Part shown: piece after piece, positions 1 through 12,425 of the stretch
Layout of the letters: the number at the start of each line of letters is the position of its first letter
Position numbering within the stretch: the first letter of the stretch is position 1
Origin: Timema cristinae
Lineage: Eukaryota > Arthropoda > Insecta > Phasmatodea > Timematidae
Length of the DNA stretch: 64,000 bases
Assembly: GCA_039000515.1 (NCBI GenBank)
Contig: JBCFYV010000001.1
Span: 36,499,620 to 36,563,619, forward strand
Direction of reading: 5' to 3'
Notes under the pieces: generated by a model
Told to the model about the DNA's origin: nothing
What the model saw: only the letters and a program-made list of their open reading frames with translations
Database searches by the model: none
Program-made: the position numbers and the translations under genes

Positions 1-307
1 AATCTTACACATTAGTAAAATTTTGTGGTGAGTAAAATAAAATATATAGCCACTCTTAAAAATTTATTTTACGTTTCTCAGCTTGAAATAATAGTGCCTT
101 AAACTTTTTTTGCAATTATATCGTAGCCGTTCATAATGTCAAAGTGTTTGTTAACGTATAGTAAAAAATAGATAAGGACTTGTCTAAAAAACGGGTCCCT
201 ACAGTTTTATTTTTAATCCTAACAGTTTTTGTACAATCTCAAAGTGAGTAGAATGATTTTAATTATGTTATATAGCCTTTAGTTGTGTCTATAAGTTGGT
301 AAACTCA

Positions 308-365
<58 letters not shown>

Positions 366-1255
366 GTGTCTTAGAAATTATAGGACCACAAACCTACTCA
401 CATATAGCTATAGGAAATTTGGTATTTTAGTAATAAAAAATATATGATACGCTGCAACACAGAAATTTTATCTCACTTTTATCTTGAAATAGACATTTAC
501 TAAAAACTTGTTAAGATCTGTGACATGAACTAATAGGTCTATACTTTGTTGTAGAAACACGTGACCAAAAATCATAAATGAAACAATATAAACAGTTACT
601 TACTCTATGCAGGGGTGGTTTAAAGGCTGTGAGAGCCAGGTGGCTGTCCGTGGCGCCAGGTTAAGGGGGCGCCAAACAGAGCTAGATATTACCTAACGTA
701 GCCTAGCTGGATATAAAAATAATCCTCAAACCTAATGTAACCTGGGCGTGATATGAAACTAGTCCCCAAACCTAACTTAGACAGGGCGTGATTGTGGAAA
801 TGCTAAGCTTAAAAAAAGTCCCATTTTTGATACTAGCATGAAATCTTACAAATTAGTAAAATTTTGTGGTGAGTAAAATAAAATATATAGCCACTCTTAA
901 ACATTTAATTTACGTTTCCCAGCTTGAAATAAAAGTGCCTTAAACTTTGTTTGCAATTATAGCGTAGCCGTTCATAATGTCAAAGTGTTTGTTAACGTAT
1001 GATAAAAAATAGATAAGGACTTGTCTACAAAATGGGTCCCTATAGTTTTATTTTTAAACCTAAAAGGTTTTTTTACAATCTCGAAGTGAAACGTTTAGTG
1101 TATGTTTAACATTTCTTGAGTTTCCCCTTCAATTATCTTCCAAACACGCACAAGCTACGTTAGGTTTGAAGTTGTTAGGTTTGGAGATTATTTTACGATT
1201 ACCCCCAGGCTAGGTTAAGTTTGGATTTGCTAGGTTTGGGGATTATTTTCATATT
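1..1255. repeat. Direct repeat pair with inverted flanking motifs
   Basis: Bases 1-245 and 842-1,090 are near-identical direct copies; both run from 'aatcttaca' through 'ggacttgtct' to 'caatctc'. Between and beyond them lie short degenerate motifs around 'ccccaaacctaac' (about 685-795), which recur inverted at about 1,155-1,255 as 'ggtttggggattattttcatat'. The layout looks like a broken repetitive element or a local duplication. No coding potential is visible and no family was recognised. The first copy runs off the left edge of the window. Confidence 0.75.
309..362. repeat. (AAT)n microsatellite
   Basis: Uninterrupted AAT trinucleotide run of about 54 bases between the two copies of the 246-bp direct repeat. 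SINEs in this window end in (TAA)n tails, so it could be a tail relic, but no SINE body adjoins it. Confidence 0.95.
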
Positions 1256-1595
1256 TTCCAAGAGTACAATCACTATGAGAAATGTGGTAGCTGAAAGCTA
1301 GCAGAAGATTTAAGAAATGCCAAAAGAAAAAACAAATTAAACCAAAATTTTTTAGTGAAAGTTTTGACTGCCAAAAGTGACAATATCATAATTTTTATTG
1401 TTATATGATTATAGTTTAAAAACAATTTCATACCAGCCATGTTTAATTATTCTCTTTTCGGTTGTATTTATGACGCTTATGAGTATTTTAGTTTGATTTC
1501 TAATAATTACAAAACTAAAACAAGAAGACTACACGTAGCTATGAAGAAGATTAGAAGTAGCTTAATCCATTAATTTTCGTTCGTTCCTAAAATAA

Positions 1596-1904
1596 TTATT
1601 TTGGTAGAAATAGCAAGCTGACAGTACATTGGATATCAACATCTAAATCTGCAATTATATTCTGAAATTCGTCAATTTTTTCTGGATCATATTCTTGAGT
1701 GTGGGTTGTGACATTATTTAATTTAGACAAGGATGCATCAAATTCTGCCTTTTTAGCACTTGATTCCTTACCAAGAATTGTACTCTTTTGTATTTGGATT
1801 GGGTTTAACGTTTCACATCGAGAAATAATGTTTAAATTATCCTGTATTTTAGTAAGTCTTGATTTAATTTGTTCTGCTTGATGCACAAAGCTTGAGTACT
1901 TCAT
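1596..1904 (-). CDS. Hypothetical 102-residue protein, possible coiled coil
   Basis: An ATG-initiated ORF of 102 codons ending in TAA. Composition is protein-like: charged and helical, with heptad-like spacing in the first 40 residues (QAEQIKSRLTKIQDNLNIIS) and again around residues 50-65, suggesting a short coiled coil. No signal peptide or membrane segment is seen. It was not recognised as a known family and no transposon gene adjoins it. It could be a single-exon host gene, an exon, or a processed copy; no poly(A) tract or splice signals decide this. It is one of only two ORFs in the window outside mobile elements that looks even weakly coding. Confidence 0.35.
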   Translation of the reverse strand: MKYSSFVHQAEQIKSRLTKIQDNLNIISRCETLNPIQIQKSTILGKESSAKKAEFDASLSKLNNVTTHTQEYDPEKIDEFQNIIADLDVDIQCTVSLLFLPK

Positions 1905-3176
1905 CTTGAATTATGTTAATAATATTAATAATAATCAATCTGCTTGTGCATGTATTTATTTGTAAATAATATATACTTTGGAACAAACACAATAGAGCAA
2001 ATGTCATTCGATACTGTCTATACACAATTCTAGGAACTCAATGTTCTGAGAAGAGGGTGTTGTTGAAAGCAACCTTGAGCTTAGTGTGCCTAGCGAAAGA
2101 GAAAGGGGGGGGAGTAACTACAAAGAACTGTAACTAAGAAACATTCCAAAACAGCTCACAATGGATGTTTGGCGGAGTGATATTATTTTAAACAACAAAA
2201 ACAAAACTTCTTAAAAACATAAATTGGGTGGTACATTGCATTTAACCGCGCACATTATATTACAATTAATATTGAATGTTTAGTTTACAGATCACTAATT
2301 CAATCTAGTTATTATTTAAGCGGCACATTAACAATAGAATATCAGTCTCGCCGATAAGTTATTAAATGGCGGTCTATCTTGGCGGCAATTCACAAACGAG
2401 GGTTTTCTGATATTCTACTAAATTGGTTTTCTTTTCTAAAGCAATTATTTTAACACTAGTTTTTATTTGGTTGTCTTGAGAGGAAAATGTTCAGTATTAT
2501 TTTATTTTTATTATTGTTTATTTGAATGACATTCAACACAATAGCGTGGTACGAATGTTAGCTAAATAAAAGAGTTCAATTTATTATCTTATGTATTTAG
2601 AAACATTCATGGCCGGAGGACCAATGTTTTGAGTTGATTGAGTGAGAGAGTTAATTATTTGATGTGGGCGTAAGAGACATGGTGAGATCCTACCTGATGC
2701 TGAAGATTCGGTGGTGCAGTAACCCAAGTAGGCCTACCTGGGGCTGTGATGGGATGATCTTGAGGGATTTTGATCAGTCGCACAGTTAGAAGTTATGATG
2801 AGAATGAGGTTATTTCATTTAAGTGTGCAAACCATGAAAAGAAACCGAGAGGTTGAGCCATGGTGGTAACGTACGTTTACCTTTGAGGAAAACACTTAGC
2901 GGACTAACAGGGAAACGCGCGTAAACATCAGAAAGCAATTGTACCACCCTTACAAAACATAATTGATTAAAGAAAGGGCGGTAGACCAAAAAATGTGATA
3001 GTTATATAATTAATAATGAATATAAGAAATATTTAATTACGTAAACAATAATGAAATGTATAATAAATAATAAAATATAAAGAAATAAATACTAAACATC
3101 AATACTTAGGGCCATAAGTTTTCTGTTGAAATGTTATACAACTCCAGGATACTATTAATCTAACACCTTAGTTTCG
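1905..3176. other. Gene-free AT-rich stretch
   Basis: Nothing recognisable was found: no ORF, transposon motif or tandem array of note. There is a G-rich run near 2,104 and a mildly GC-richer patch at about 2,610-2,950. Several bases around 2,990-3,080 are almost pure A/T. Confidence 0.5.
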
Positions 3177-3300
3177 TTTAGTTGTTAGCGTGTCTGTCCA
3201 CTGAGCATATGGTTTCCTTCGAATCTCGGGTGGGTGAAGTAGGGGTGGTTTTCCACTCTCTCACTACCTAAATCCGTGCTTACTTCCTCTAAAGGCCACC
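3177..3300 (+). mobile_element. tRNA-derived SINE fragment
   Basis: A tRNA-like head is visible: an A-box-like segment (TAGTTGTTAGCGTG) near 3,180 and a B-box-like segment (CCTTCGAATCTC) near 3,217. It is followed by a body with 'ggtggttttccactctctc' that matches the body of the SINE at 16,991-17,253 read on its own strand. A further body fragment ('ggttttccattctcc') sits at about 3,753-3,800. The copy is diverged and no target duplication was found. Confidence 0.6.
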
Positions 3301-3924
3301 TTTCTTTTTTATAATCCACTAGTACTTAAGAGTATTTCCTAAATTGGTAGTAAAATGATGTGGTAAATAAAAATAATTAAAAAGTGTCAAGTTCTTAATA
3401 TATGTGTCTAGATTACCAGATAATTACGTCCAATTTTCTTAGAAAGAGAATTTGATAATAGTTATAGGATGTTTGATGGTTTGCCCCAACCGCAAGTTAT
3501 TTTTGGGTAAATTTACATAATCCTTTAACACATCCAAATTTGAAAAATTGATATCCATTTCCCTTATTTAATCTAATTTTTTCAGCCTTACTTCCTTCCT
3601 GTTATAAATATTAGATATGTAGGCTCTGTCAGAATTAAAAATGGACCATATAAGTTTAATTAATATTCAGAGTAAGCTATATATATCCACGACATTGTAT
3701 TTAATTTAAAGAATATATTATATCTTCTTACATTGTATCGGGCATATTTATGGAGGTTTTCCATTCTCCATCAATGCAAATGTGGGAACACTTCCTCTAA
3801 TCTCAATTTGAGACCTTTAGAATATTTTGAAAATAAAATTGTTTTGGTTTAATTTGTGTATTAAATTAATTTTGCTACCCACATCTTACATTTATAGATA
3901 GAAAAAAATTCACCGGGCTCAAAT

Positions 3925-4640
3925 CTGTTGACTTAAGTTCGGCGACTGGCTGGAGAGGTGAAGGATTAAAGTAAACCCGGCAAAATCCACGGCCATCAGA
4001 ATATCTCAAAGAAGGATTCATCCACAGGACCAGTTTAGGATTCTGGGTGAAATCATCCCCTACTCAAACGAACTTAGAAACTTTGATGTGACAATAGATC
4101 CCGACTCAATTGGAAACCCCACGTTGTATACATGCAGAAAAAGGTGATGGGGGTCTTCGTCAGGAACTACTCACTCTTCAAGAGCCAGCAGCTGAACATC
4201 CAAACGAAACTTCTCCTCTACAGAAGTCTGATCCTGCCGCTACTCATTTACGACTGCGAAGCGTGGAGTTATGCTGCACCAAACGTATTGAATCAACTCC
4301 AAGCGATTCAGAACAGAGTACTCAGATGTATACTTAGTGTAACAACAAGAACAAACAAGGCGTTCATCCATGCAGAGACTGGGACCAAGGCCCTTAAAGA
4401 GCTATACTAAGACCGAGAGGTAAGCTTCTACAGCAAGCCCATACTGCTGGAGGAAAACGATATAATCAGAAACTTTGGGCAGTACAACCCCCGAGAACCC
4501 AGGAAATACAAAAATCCAAGACTGGAGTAGAAGGTTCCTACCCAGCTCCACAAATCCCCAATTAGCCTGTCCTAGTGCCCATCACCTATGTCCTTAGCTA
4601 ACCCATACACTCTATCCAACTTGACAAAGGTCAAGCAATC
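3925..4640 (+). mobile_element. Jockey-type non-LTR retrotransposon remnant (RT C-terminus)
   Basis: The best open stretch, 4,132-4,410, encodes the segment after the RT palm of Jockey-clade elements: a LYRSLILPLLIYDCEAW block followed by LNQLQAIQNRVLR. Upstream at about 3,945-4,130, in another frame and with a stop, is the WLERW...IKVNPAKSTA block typical of the same ORF2. At least one frameshift and several stops make it inactive. No endonuclease, ORF1, 3' tail or target duplication was found, so this is an internal fragment. Assignment to Jockey rests on these motifs as known in insect elements. Confidence 0.8.
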
Positions 4641-5384
4641 ATTTTTAACAAATTCGAAATCACATATTCATTCCTCACACACATTCCTGGAACTCCTCTG
4701 ACATGGTGTCCTTTTCTTCTACATCCCTGGTGACGCCAACGTCGGATCCAGTAGACATTTTAATATTTCGAGGGTTTAGCTGTTGCTCTTCCACACGAAT
4801 TTGGGTTCGGATGTTCGGTCGACCGTTCACTGGCCGTTCACGACGACACTAAAAATCGTTCGTTGAACCGGCATTCGTAATATAGAAATATTGGCCCTGA
4901 AAGGGGCAGAAAGATTTTACGTTAAAAACAGAAGATTTGAATTTAATGGTTCAAAACACAGACCGGTAAAAGATCGCTGGTAATCCACGGAAAATCACTC
5001 AACTTCGGCCTTAAAAAGGCTTCGGAAGAACTGTAATTGTCGGTTGAAAAACACCATGCACACACAACCTAATGGGTCGACGTCTGTAGAGCAACCAAAA
5101 TGAATGTCTAAAAGTCACTCCGTATTGGTATTAAGCTGTGGGCTAACTCTATATACGAATAATTTATTCCATACCATTTCCATGTCAACATTTGACGCTA
5201 ACCCTTCCACGCTCCTAAAGTGACCACATACACAATAATGGAATTAACTCCTGGCTGTTGGAACCATTAAAAGGTTATATATTTTAATCTACTTGCTTTG
5301 TGTTATGTACCAGTATTGAATAAAATGTTTATTGGAAATGGTCCTTCTTAAAATTTAAAATAATTTCTAATAAAATATAATATA
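4641..5384. other. Unassigned stretch between Jockey remnant and Helitron
   Basis: No gene or family is recognised. The first 200 bases may be the 3' part of the Jockey remnant. The rest is AT-rich and ends at the Helitron 3' terminus. Confidence 0.4.
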
Positions 5385-6139
5385 CTAGTGGAACCGACAG
5401 ACGTTGTCCTGCCCGAACGGTGGCTTTTTGTTTGGGTGGCATAATTGATTTCGATAATAAAACAAATACTATGTGATCATTACAATTACACATCACAATG
5501 AACTCTAATTAGTGAGTTACACAAGTATTACAAATTCAGGGTTTGTCAAGATAACATACAAAATAAAACATATTTTCTTTCCCAAAATCAACTATATTGA
5601 GACAATATTACATTACAAATAATTTGTTTCACAGTAATTGCAATGCTTTCCCATTTCGTCTGTCTGTTTCTTACACAATAAATTTTACTTAGAATAGGAA
5701 CTGCTAGACACTTATACATACATGGTATACATTATTGAAAATAATAATATATGGAATAGTGATCCCTACAATTTTTGGAATTTCGCCCACATCTCCCCAA
5801 ATATCAGCGGTATCAAAAAAAAATTGCGAAGCTTGCTTACAAATTTGAATGCGGGGTACAGCTAATTTTATTTTATTGACGTACCTTCAAATATAACAAA
5901 TGTTAAATTACTTTTTAATTGTTTCTATTTTCATAGTGCCAAACATATACTGTTTTGGGCCTAGAACCTTTACGGGCTTAAGCAGAACAACTTACCTATA
6001 TACGTACCATCGATTAAGTATGTACTTGTTGTATAAAGTACATACTATTTCGATGATACGTACAGTCAGCTGCATAGAAACATCACCCCCGCTTATACCT
6101 AAGGTTGTAATGATATAAAATCTGTCCGACAAAATCAAT

Positions 6140-8440
6140 AAAGATTATTTTGTTTTTATCTTAATGCAGTTGATGAACAATGTATTTCGTCAATCCCTGA
6201 GGTGTATAAATGAACAAACTTGATGGTTTGCCAATGCGAGAACACGCAACATACAATTGACCATGTGAGAAGACTGATTGTCTAGATCCAACCCACAAAT
6301 GGAAATTGTTTGGTCTTGTGACTTATTAATAGTCATTGCGAACGCCAAGCGAATTGGAAATTGCAATCATCTGAATGGAATGGGCGAGTCTGAAGGGATC
6401 ATTGGGATCCGTGGCAGGAGGACAACCTAACCTTGAAACTTTCCGTTCAAAATGTTAGCTTCAAGAACATTAGCCATAATTTTTTATGAACAATCGCGTG
6501 CCATTGCATAGCTTAGGTGCATTTAAATTCTGAAGCAAAATGATTGGTAAACCAATTTTTAATCGCAAGCTATGTGGTGGCATTCCCGGTAAATCCAGAG
6601 AATTCAAAAAATTCAACAGGATAATTGACTGCTTCGTCAGGATCGATAACACTGTCTCACTGCCAGGCAATGACTGTTGTATTTTGAAATTAATAGCGTC
6701 AACATCGATATTTTTTTCTGCTAAAATTGCTCGATCAAGTAGCCAAGCAGGATTAATGTAATTATCGCGCAAATCTGGGAATATGTTTTCAATCAAAGCA
6801 TCTTTCGTGGCTACCATGTTGCAAAAATTGTCTGGCAATCTTATGCATTGTGTATTTCAATGCAATAGAATTTTTCCATTGCCAATGTTGAGCAATTGTT
6901 CGGAGAATTACAGTGCCAATGGATCGTTTTGCAGTTGAACACGTATATTTATGTTAAGGCGTAATGTATTGAAATTTCGCCATAGGTATGATTGTTTCCA
7001 ACATGCGTTAACTTCGTCCGCATATGTAGCGCGTGGAATGACTGGCAATGTCTGTCTAAAATCACCGGATAGCAGTAGTAGAGCGCCACCGAAAAGTCTG
7101 GTATTATCGTTGAGATCTTTCATCGCTCTATCGAGGGCTTCAAGTGAATGCTTGTGGGCTATAGTGCATTCATCCCAGATAATAATTTTGCATTTTTGCA
7201 AAACTTTTGCCATGCCGGAATGCTTCTTTATGTTGCACATTGCGTCTGGATTTATGTGAACGTTCAATGGCAACTTGAGTGCTGAATGTGCAGTCCATCC
7301 ACCATCGAGCAAAGTCGCTGCAATGCCTGATGAAGCAATTGCCAACGCAATATGATTTTGTGATCGCGTTTTGCGCTAGTATTAGTGATATGAGTATGAG
7401 TATGAGATATGAGTGCCACCTGGTGCGTCAAAAAAAAAAAGAATCCATTTTGTTGTTCTGCAATTGACAAATTAATTCGATCGTATATGTTCTTATGTTC
7501 AGCAGTGAGCAATTGCTCATTATTTGCAAAGAAAGTAATCAAAGAGGCCGCATCGAACTGTTGTTCGCACAGAATATCACTGTTGATGATGTCTGTTGCT
7601 GGGCGGTTAGGCGATGGCATACCGAAATGAATGAGTGGCATATTAGAAATGAGAATGCTAATATCCTCAATCTTTATTAATGACTCGTTATATATTTCAG
7701 GCGAAAAATCGATATGGGGATCTTGATCAGCGGTCCGAATGCGATTCAGAATGTCGTCGCCATGGAATCTTTATATTTATCCTAGAGAACAGAAGCTTGC
7801 GACGGAAAACATGTGGTCAATAATATTGCGAATGATTGGAGAATTTGATGAGGAGAGAAACTCAGTACTGCTTCTGCAAGTGTGAGATCCCAATGGTTGT
7901 TATCTTCCAGCAAATGCAATTCGTGACATGCATCGTGGTACGTGTCATACAAAATACCATTGACATTTCGCAAGTATTGGAAGGACGTAGGTCCAGGAAC
8001 GTTAACCAACAACAATCGCAAGAAGAAGCATTCGCATTGCTTTGGATGGACTGTGTATAATCGGCATAATGTGTTTCCCATAAATATTCCATCGTATCTT
8101 TAGACTGAAAGGCCTCACTTTCGTGGGTCCCACTTTTTTGACTGATTGTTCCACGTGAAAAATCGTGGCACATCAGTATACATTAATGTATTTGCGAATC
8201 GACCGAAAATACCGGGTTGGTTGCATAGTTATAAAAACTCAGATAGTGTGGTTTTTGGGGCAGTTAATGCTCGTTGTAGAGCAGTCTCTTCTGTGAAATA
8301 AACACGCTGTCCATTTTCAAGGTGCAAGGCCAAATGTATAACAGCAGGGTCTTTTTCGTGTATGGGAAAACTCAAAATGTGCTAAACTGCTTCATTGCTG
8401 CTAATATAGTGGCTCACTTGATAGCGTGTTATTTCGTTGT
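6140..8440 (-). pseudogene. Helitron Pif1-like helicase region
   Basis: The C-terminal helicase of the Helitron protein, broken into several frames. Visible blocks: a pre-helicase segment (8,173-7,782); CEQQFDAASLITFFANNEQLL and IYDRINLSIAEQQNGFFF (7,641-7,440); ALAIASSGIAATLLDGGWTAHSA-like motif Ia and Walker B IIIWDEC (7,345-6,908); SGDFRQTLPVIPR; LPGMPPHSLRLKIGLPIILLQNL (6,838-6,470); and a final SHGQLYVACSRIGKPSS-like block near 6,270-6,210. Walker A, expected around 7,400-7,430, is replaced by a short run of TCATAC/TCATAT repeats, so ATP binding would be lost. A poly(A) run of 11 sits at 7,430. Confidence 0.88.
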
Positions 8441-8597
8441 TATCATTTACATTTTGAACAGAAAATACAGCCATATCGCTCCCTTATGAACGTTTTTGCA
8501 AATGTATTTTATGGACTTCACTGAACTGCAGAACTCAACTTTAATGTGAGCTATGTAGATTTTGCACAGCAATGGCGAATACGGAACCATCCAGTAA
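8440..8597 (-). pseudogene. Helitron Rep gene, continuation left of the nested transposon
   Basis: The minus-strand reading starting at the nested element's edge gives NYWMVPYSPLL and then SIKYICKNVHKG. These are the conserved blocks that follow the HUH motif in Helitron Rep proteins. Together with the 12.4-14.6 kb part this shows that the DNA transposon landed inside the coding sequence. The first ten or so residues of the open frame here come from the transposon's inverted repeat and are not Rep. Confidence 0.85.
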
Positions 8598-11500
8598 TTG
8601 GATGGCCTGCTGCCAGAGTGAACCAACTCCACTTTTAATGTTTTTGAGTTAATGTCAGATTCTGGGACTAAAAGTACATTTCCTTCATATGCCAGAGAGA
8701 ACCAGTGTGATTTCAGCTGTTAGAAGGGGGAAATTTTATTATTTTGTTTTGGCACACTTGGAAATTTAACTTTGTTCATGTGGCAGACTGAACCAGGTAG
8801 TGGGTAAAATGGCGGAAGCAGATAAGTTGGTTCCATGCTGCTCTACAGAATATGAAGAAAACTTATCTTCTAGTGAAATTTCTCTTGGTTTGAATAATGC
8901 ATCAAGTGATGATTACCAACCTAGTACTTCAGAGAGTAAAAGTGAAGGTAAATATGGTATTTTTAACATTTTTTTCATACTTTGTGAATTTGGTAATCAA
9001 CAAAATCAAAGTAGCTTTTCCTCATATGCTAGAGTGAACCAGTCAATGTTTTATATGTTTTAAGTTATTGTGTGATGATTTTCATCACTCTAGTGATTTT
9101 GAAGACTAAATATAATTATTATTTATTCATTAAAGCCACTATATTGGCTTTAATAGCTGTATAATTTGGAATTTCCGGAGTTAGTTTACTATAGCATAAG
9201 ACGCTAAGAAAAATGTATGAATTTGGTTCACTTTAGCATACAGACCAAATGAAAAGTTTGTTTGTGAACTGATCCAATATATGTAATGTTGTTACACAAT
9301 AGTTGATTATGGTTTTAGGCTCTTTATTTAAAGGAGCAGTTTGGCCTAATATTAAGTCATATTTGGTTAGAAGAACAAAAAAAAATTAGTAACATGTATT
9401 ATTTTGTTTTGACGTGTGGTGTATAGTTTTCGAGATAATGCGTGTGACTTGGTAACTGGTGACGTCATAAAGCAAACACTAGTCATGCAGCATCAGCGTC
9501 TAGTGATATATGAATTACCATGAATCACTTTCCGAGTGCTTTGTTGTGCGATAGTGTACAGCTGTGTTTCTGTTATCAATTATATTATAAGACCTTGTTA
9601 ACACACTTTATGTGTGCTCTATACAGGGTGACAATTTTATCATCTCCATAGGCATTCCCTACCGAACATAACATTTTACTTATTTACTCTTAATTTATAT
9701 TATGTAAATGTGTATTCACTATTGTTATAGATGGTGGTGGGCCTCAAACAAAGAGGAGGAAAAGGAGGAGTAAGAGGAGGAGGATCAGTGAAAATACAGA
9801 GGTAATGCCTGAGGGGAAGAGATAGGTGGTTACAGATACAGTGGAAGGCAATAAAGATACAGAGGCTCACTCTCAAAGGAAGAGGAGGAAGAGAAACCAC
9901 GGAAATCCTGAAGAGTGGAAAAAGAATATAAGGGAAAAGATGCGCAACGCTGGTAAATCATCTACTGGTAAGGAAGTTAAAGCAAACTCTTTGTGGCCTA
10001 TGTGTGTAGTAGCAAACAGAAATGTGCAGAAAAATTAAGTGTTGAAGAAAGGCAAAAGTTATTTGGGCTATTTTGGAATTCAGGATCATTTGACTCACAA
10101 ACTGCTATCATTAGTCGATCAGTAAAAGTACGAGAAAAAGCTGAAAAAAGGGTTGCAGACAATTCAAAGAGGGTGTACTCTCGTAACTATTTCCTACCAT
10201 GTCAAGGTGTGGATGTGAAAGTTTGTAAGAATATGTTTCTGCAAACGCTTCAAATAGATAGTGCGAGGGTGCATAGAGCCTTAAAGAAATTTCATGCTGG
10301 TGATATTGTAGACAACAGAGGGCGTCATACCCCCCAAAGCAAACTTCCTGAAGATCGTGTAGCACTCGTTAGAAGACACATTAATTCTCTTCCTGCATAT
10401 ACGAGCCATTATTCCCGTAGAGACAATCCAAACAAAAAATATTTGGGGGCTGAATTGAATTTAAGTTTAATGTATAGATTGTACAAAGAAAAAATGTTGG
10501 CTGACAATTTAACACAGCATATTGTTTGTCAGTCAATGTATGAAAAGATCTCTTATAGAGATTTTAACTTGGGCTTTAAGCCTCCTCATAAAGACACATG
10601 TAAAACCTGCGACATTTTCAATGTTAGGAGAAAGGCTATCCAATCTGAACCAGACAACGAGGAAAAGCAGATGGTTTTGACAGCTTTAAAAACAGAGACT
10701 GAATTTCACCACTGGAAGGTCGAATCATCACAAACCGCAATGAAACGCGACAAAAAGGCTGCAGAAGATGGTCAATGTACCGTTTTAACGTTTGATTTGC
10801 AAATGACATTTTCTCTCCCGAAAGTTCCTACAGGAGTTTTGTATTTTGTATTATAAAAGGCAATTGTCAACCTACAACCTAGGTGTGCATGACTGTGCTA
10901 CATCAAAGGGCACCATGCACTTATGGCATGAATGTCAAGCCGGTCGTGGTCCTGACGAAATAGGCTCTTGCCTTCTTAAATATATATCTTCTCATCCTAT
11001 AAAGGAAAAACTTGTTCTTTGGTCTGACTCGTGTGGCGGACAAAATAGAAATTTCAAGATGGTGCCCCTCCTCATGCGTATAGTACAGGATCCATCGAAC
11101 CAGATCAAAGAAATTGAGCAAAAGTTCCCAATATCTGAACATAGTTTTTTGCCGAACGATACAGATTTCGGTCATATTGAAAAAAGCATGCGCCGCCATG
11201 AACACATCTATGTTCCACATCAATTGGTTGATATTATTAAGACAAGCAGAACTAAGAAGACTGGGTTTGATGTGATTGAAATGGAGACTGCTGACTTGAT
11301 AACAACAAAAAATGTGACATCTGCCCTGACCAACAGGAAAGAGTTTGGCAAAGACAAAGTTAAGTGGCTTAAGATAAGGTGCCTGAAGGTAACGCAAGAC
11401 AAACCCTATGTTATGGAGTACAAGTACTCGCATAGCGATTGTGTTCTATATCAGTCCATCAACTTTAGTAAAAGTCTTCCGAAAGGATTGAAAAACTCTC

Positions 11501-12425
11501 CGAAGGAGAATGTACGACAAAAATCTTCGAAGAAATCCTCGAAGAAGGAAGATAAACCACAAGTCCCTTTGTATCAATTACAGCTTTGTGTCAAGTATCC
11601 TAATGACAAACCCCTGACAGTGGCAAAAAGGTCGGACCTGTTGTCGATGTTAGATTTCGTGCCACCAATATACCACGAGTTTTATCAATAACTATTCAAA
11701 AAAGGAGAAACAGAAGTACTTGAAGCAATGACCTCAGAGCATGAGTGGGATGAAAATGTTTAAGAAAACCCTGTAAACTATGATGAGGAGGATAATGAAA
11801 TAGAATAATCATAGCATTGTTCTTTATTGACTATTACAATGTTTGCTCATTTATAATGTATAATGTCTTATATTATGTGCCTTTTCTTAAAATATTAAAA
11901 AAAACCATTTATTTCATTGAAAATTAAACCTTTATACTAAAAGATCCATTATTTTGAACCAAGTCTACAAAAAAAAAAAATCCATGCCAAATTGAACCAA
12001 GTTTTCATATTTTTGCAGTTTTCCCATTTAATTGATTAAAATACAGTAATAAAGGGTCAGACATGCCTGAGTACAAATGTTTACACCATGACCTAAGAAT
12101 ATTATTCTTTTATCTTTTTATCCAAGGAAAAACACTATTTAGTTCATTCTGGCATTAACTTTATTCGTCATTTAATTTCATAAACCAGAGTGAACCAGTA
12201 TTTTTTTTTTAATATCAGGCTTTAGAGAGGAAAACTTTGGACTTACAACCTTCAATTAGAAAGTACCTCTAAAGAAATATATAAAGAAATATTAATCACA
12301 AAAAAAATTAGATCTAAGTGTTTGATGCAAAACCATGAGGCTCCAAACTTTAAAATCATTAAAACCTTCATACTGAAAAATATATAAAATGGAGTTAGTT
12401 CACTCTGTCTGCAGGCCATCCAATT
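8598..12425 (+). mobile_element. DDE cut-and-paste transposon nested in Helitron
   Basis: The left end reads TTGGATGGCCTGC then CCAGAGTGAACCAACTCCA. The right end is its inverted copy (GCAGGCCATCCAA, preceded by TGGAGTTAGTTCACTCTG). Flanks carry the 4-bp duplication GTAA (8,594-8,597 and 12,426-12,429); two extra T bases lie between the right inverted repeat and the duplication. The element holds one transposase gene in + orientation. Copies of a CAGAGTGAACCAG-like motif recur near both ends (about 8,612, 8,692, 9,031, 12,187, 12,395), as expected for subterminal transposase-binding repeats. The 4-bp target and the motif set recall Sola-like elements, but the superfamily assignment is tentative. 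Confidence 0.85.
8809..11691 (+). pseudogene. Sola-like DDE transposase, spliced, frameshifted
   Basis: Exon 1 is read as 8,809-8,947 (MAEADKLVPCC..., acidic/serine-rich), followed by donor GAAG|GTAAAT. The acceptor TTATAG lies at 9,725-9,730 and exon 2 starts at 9,731 in phase, with a Lys/Arg-rich segment. Breaks: a TAG near 9,823, an indel between about 9,960 and 10,040, and a 7-bp tandem duplication (TTTTGTA twice, about 10,836-10,850) that splits the 287- and 281-codon halves. Candidate catalytic acids: D in TFDLQ (end of first half), D in WSDSCGGQNRN (about 11,030) and E in DFGHIE (about 11,180). A Cys-rich segment (CKTCDIF) lies near 10,600. The C-terminus is Lys/Ser-rich and then LLSMLDFVPPIYHEF. 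Apart from these few breaks it looks fairly young. Confidence 0.85.
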
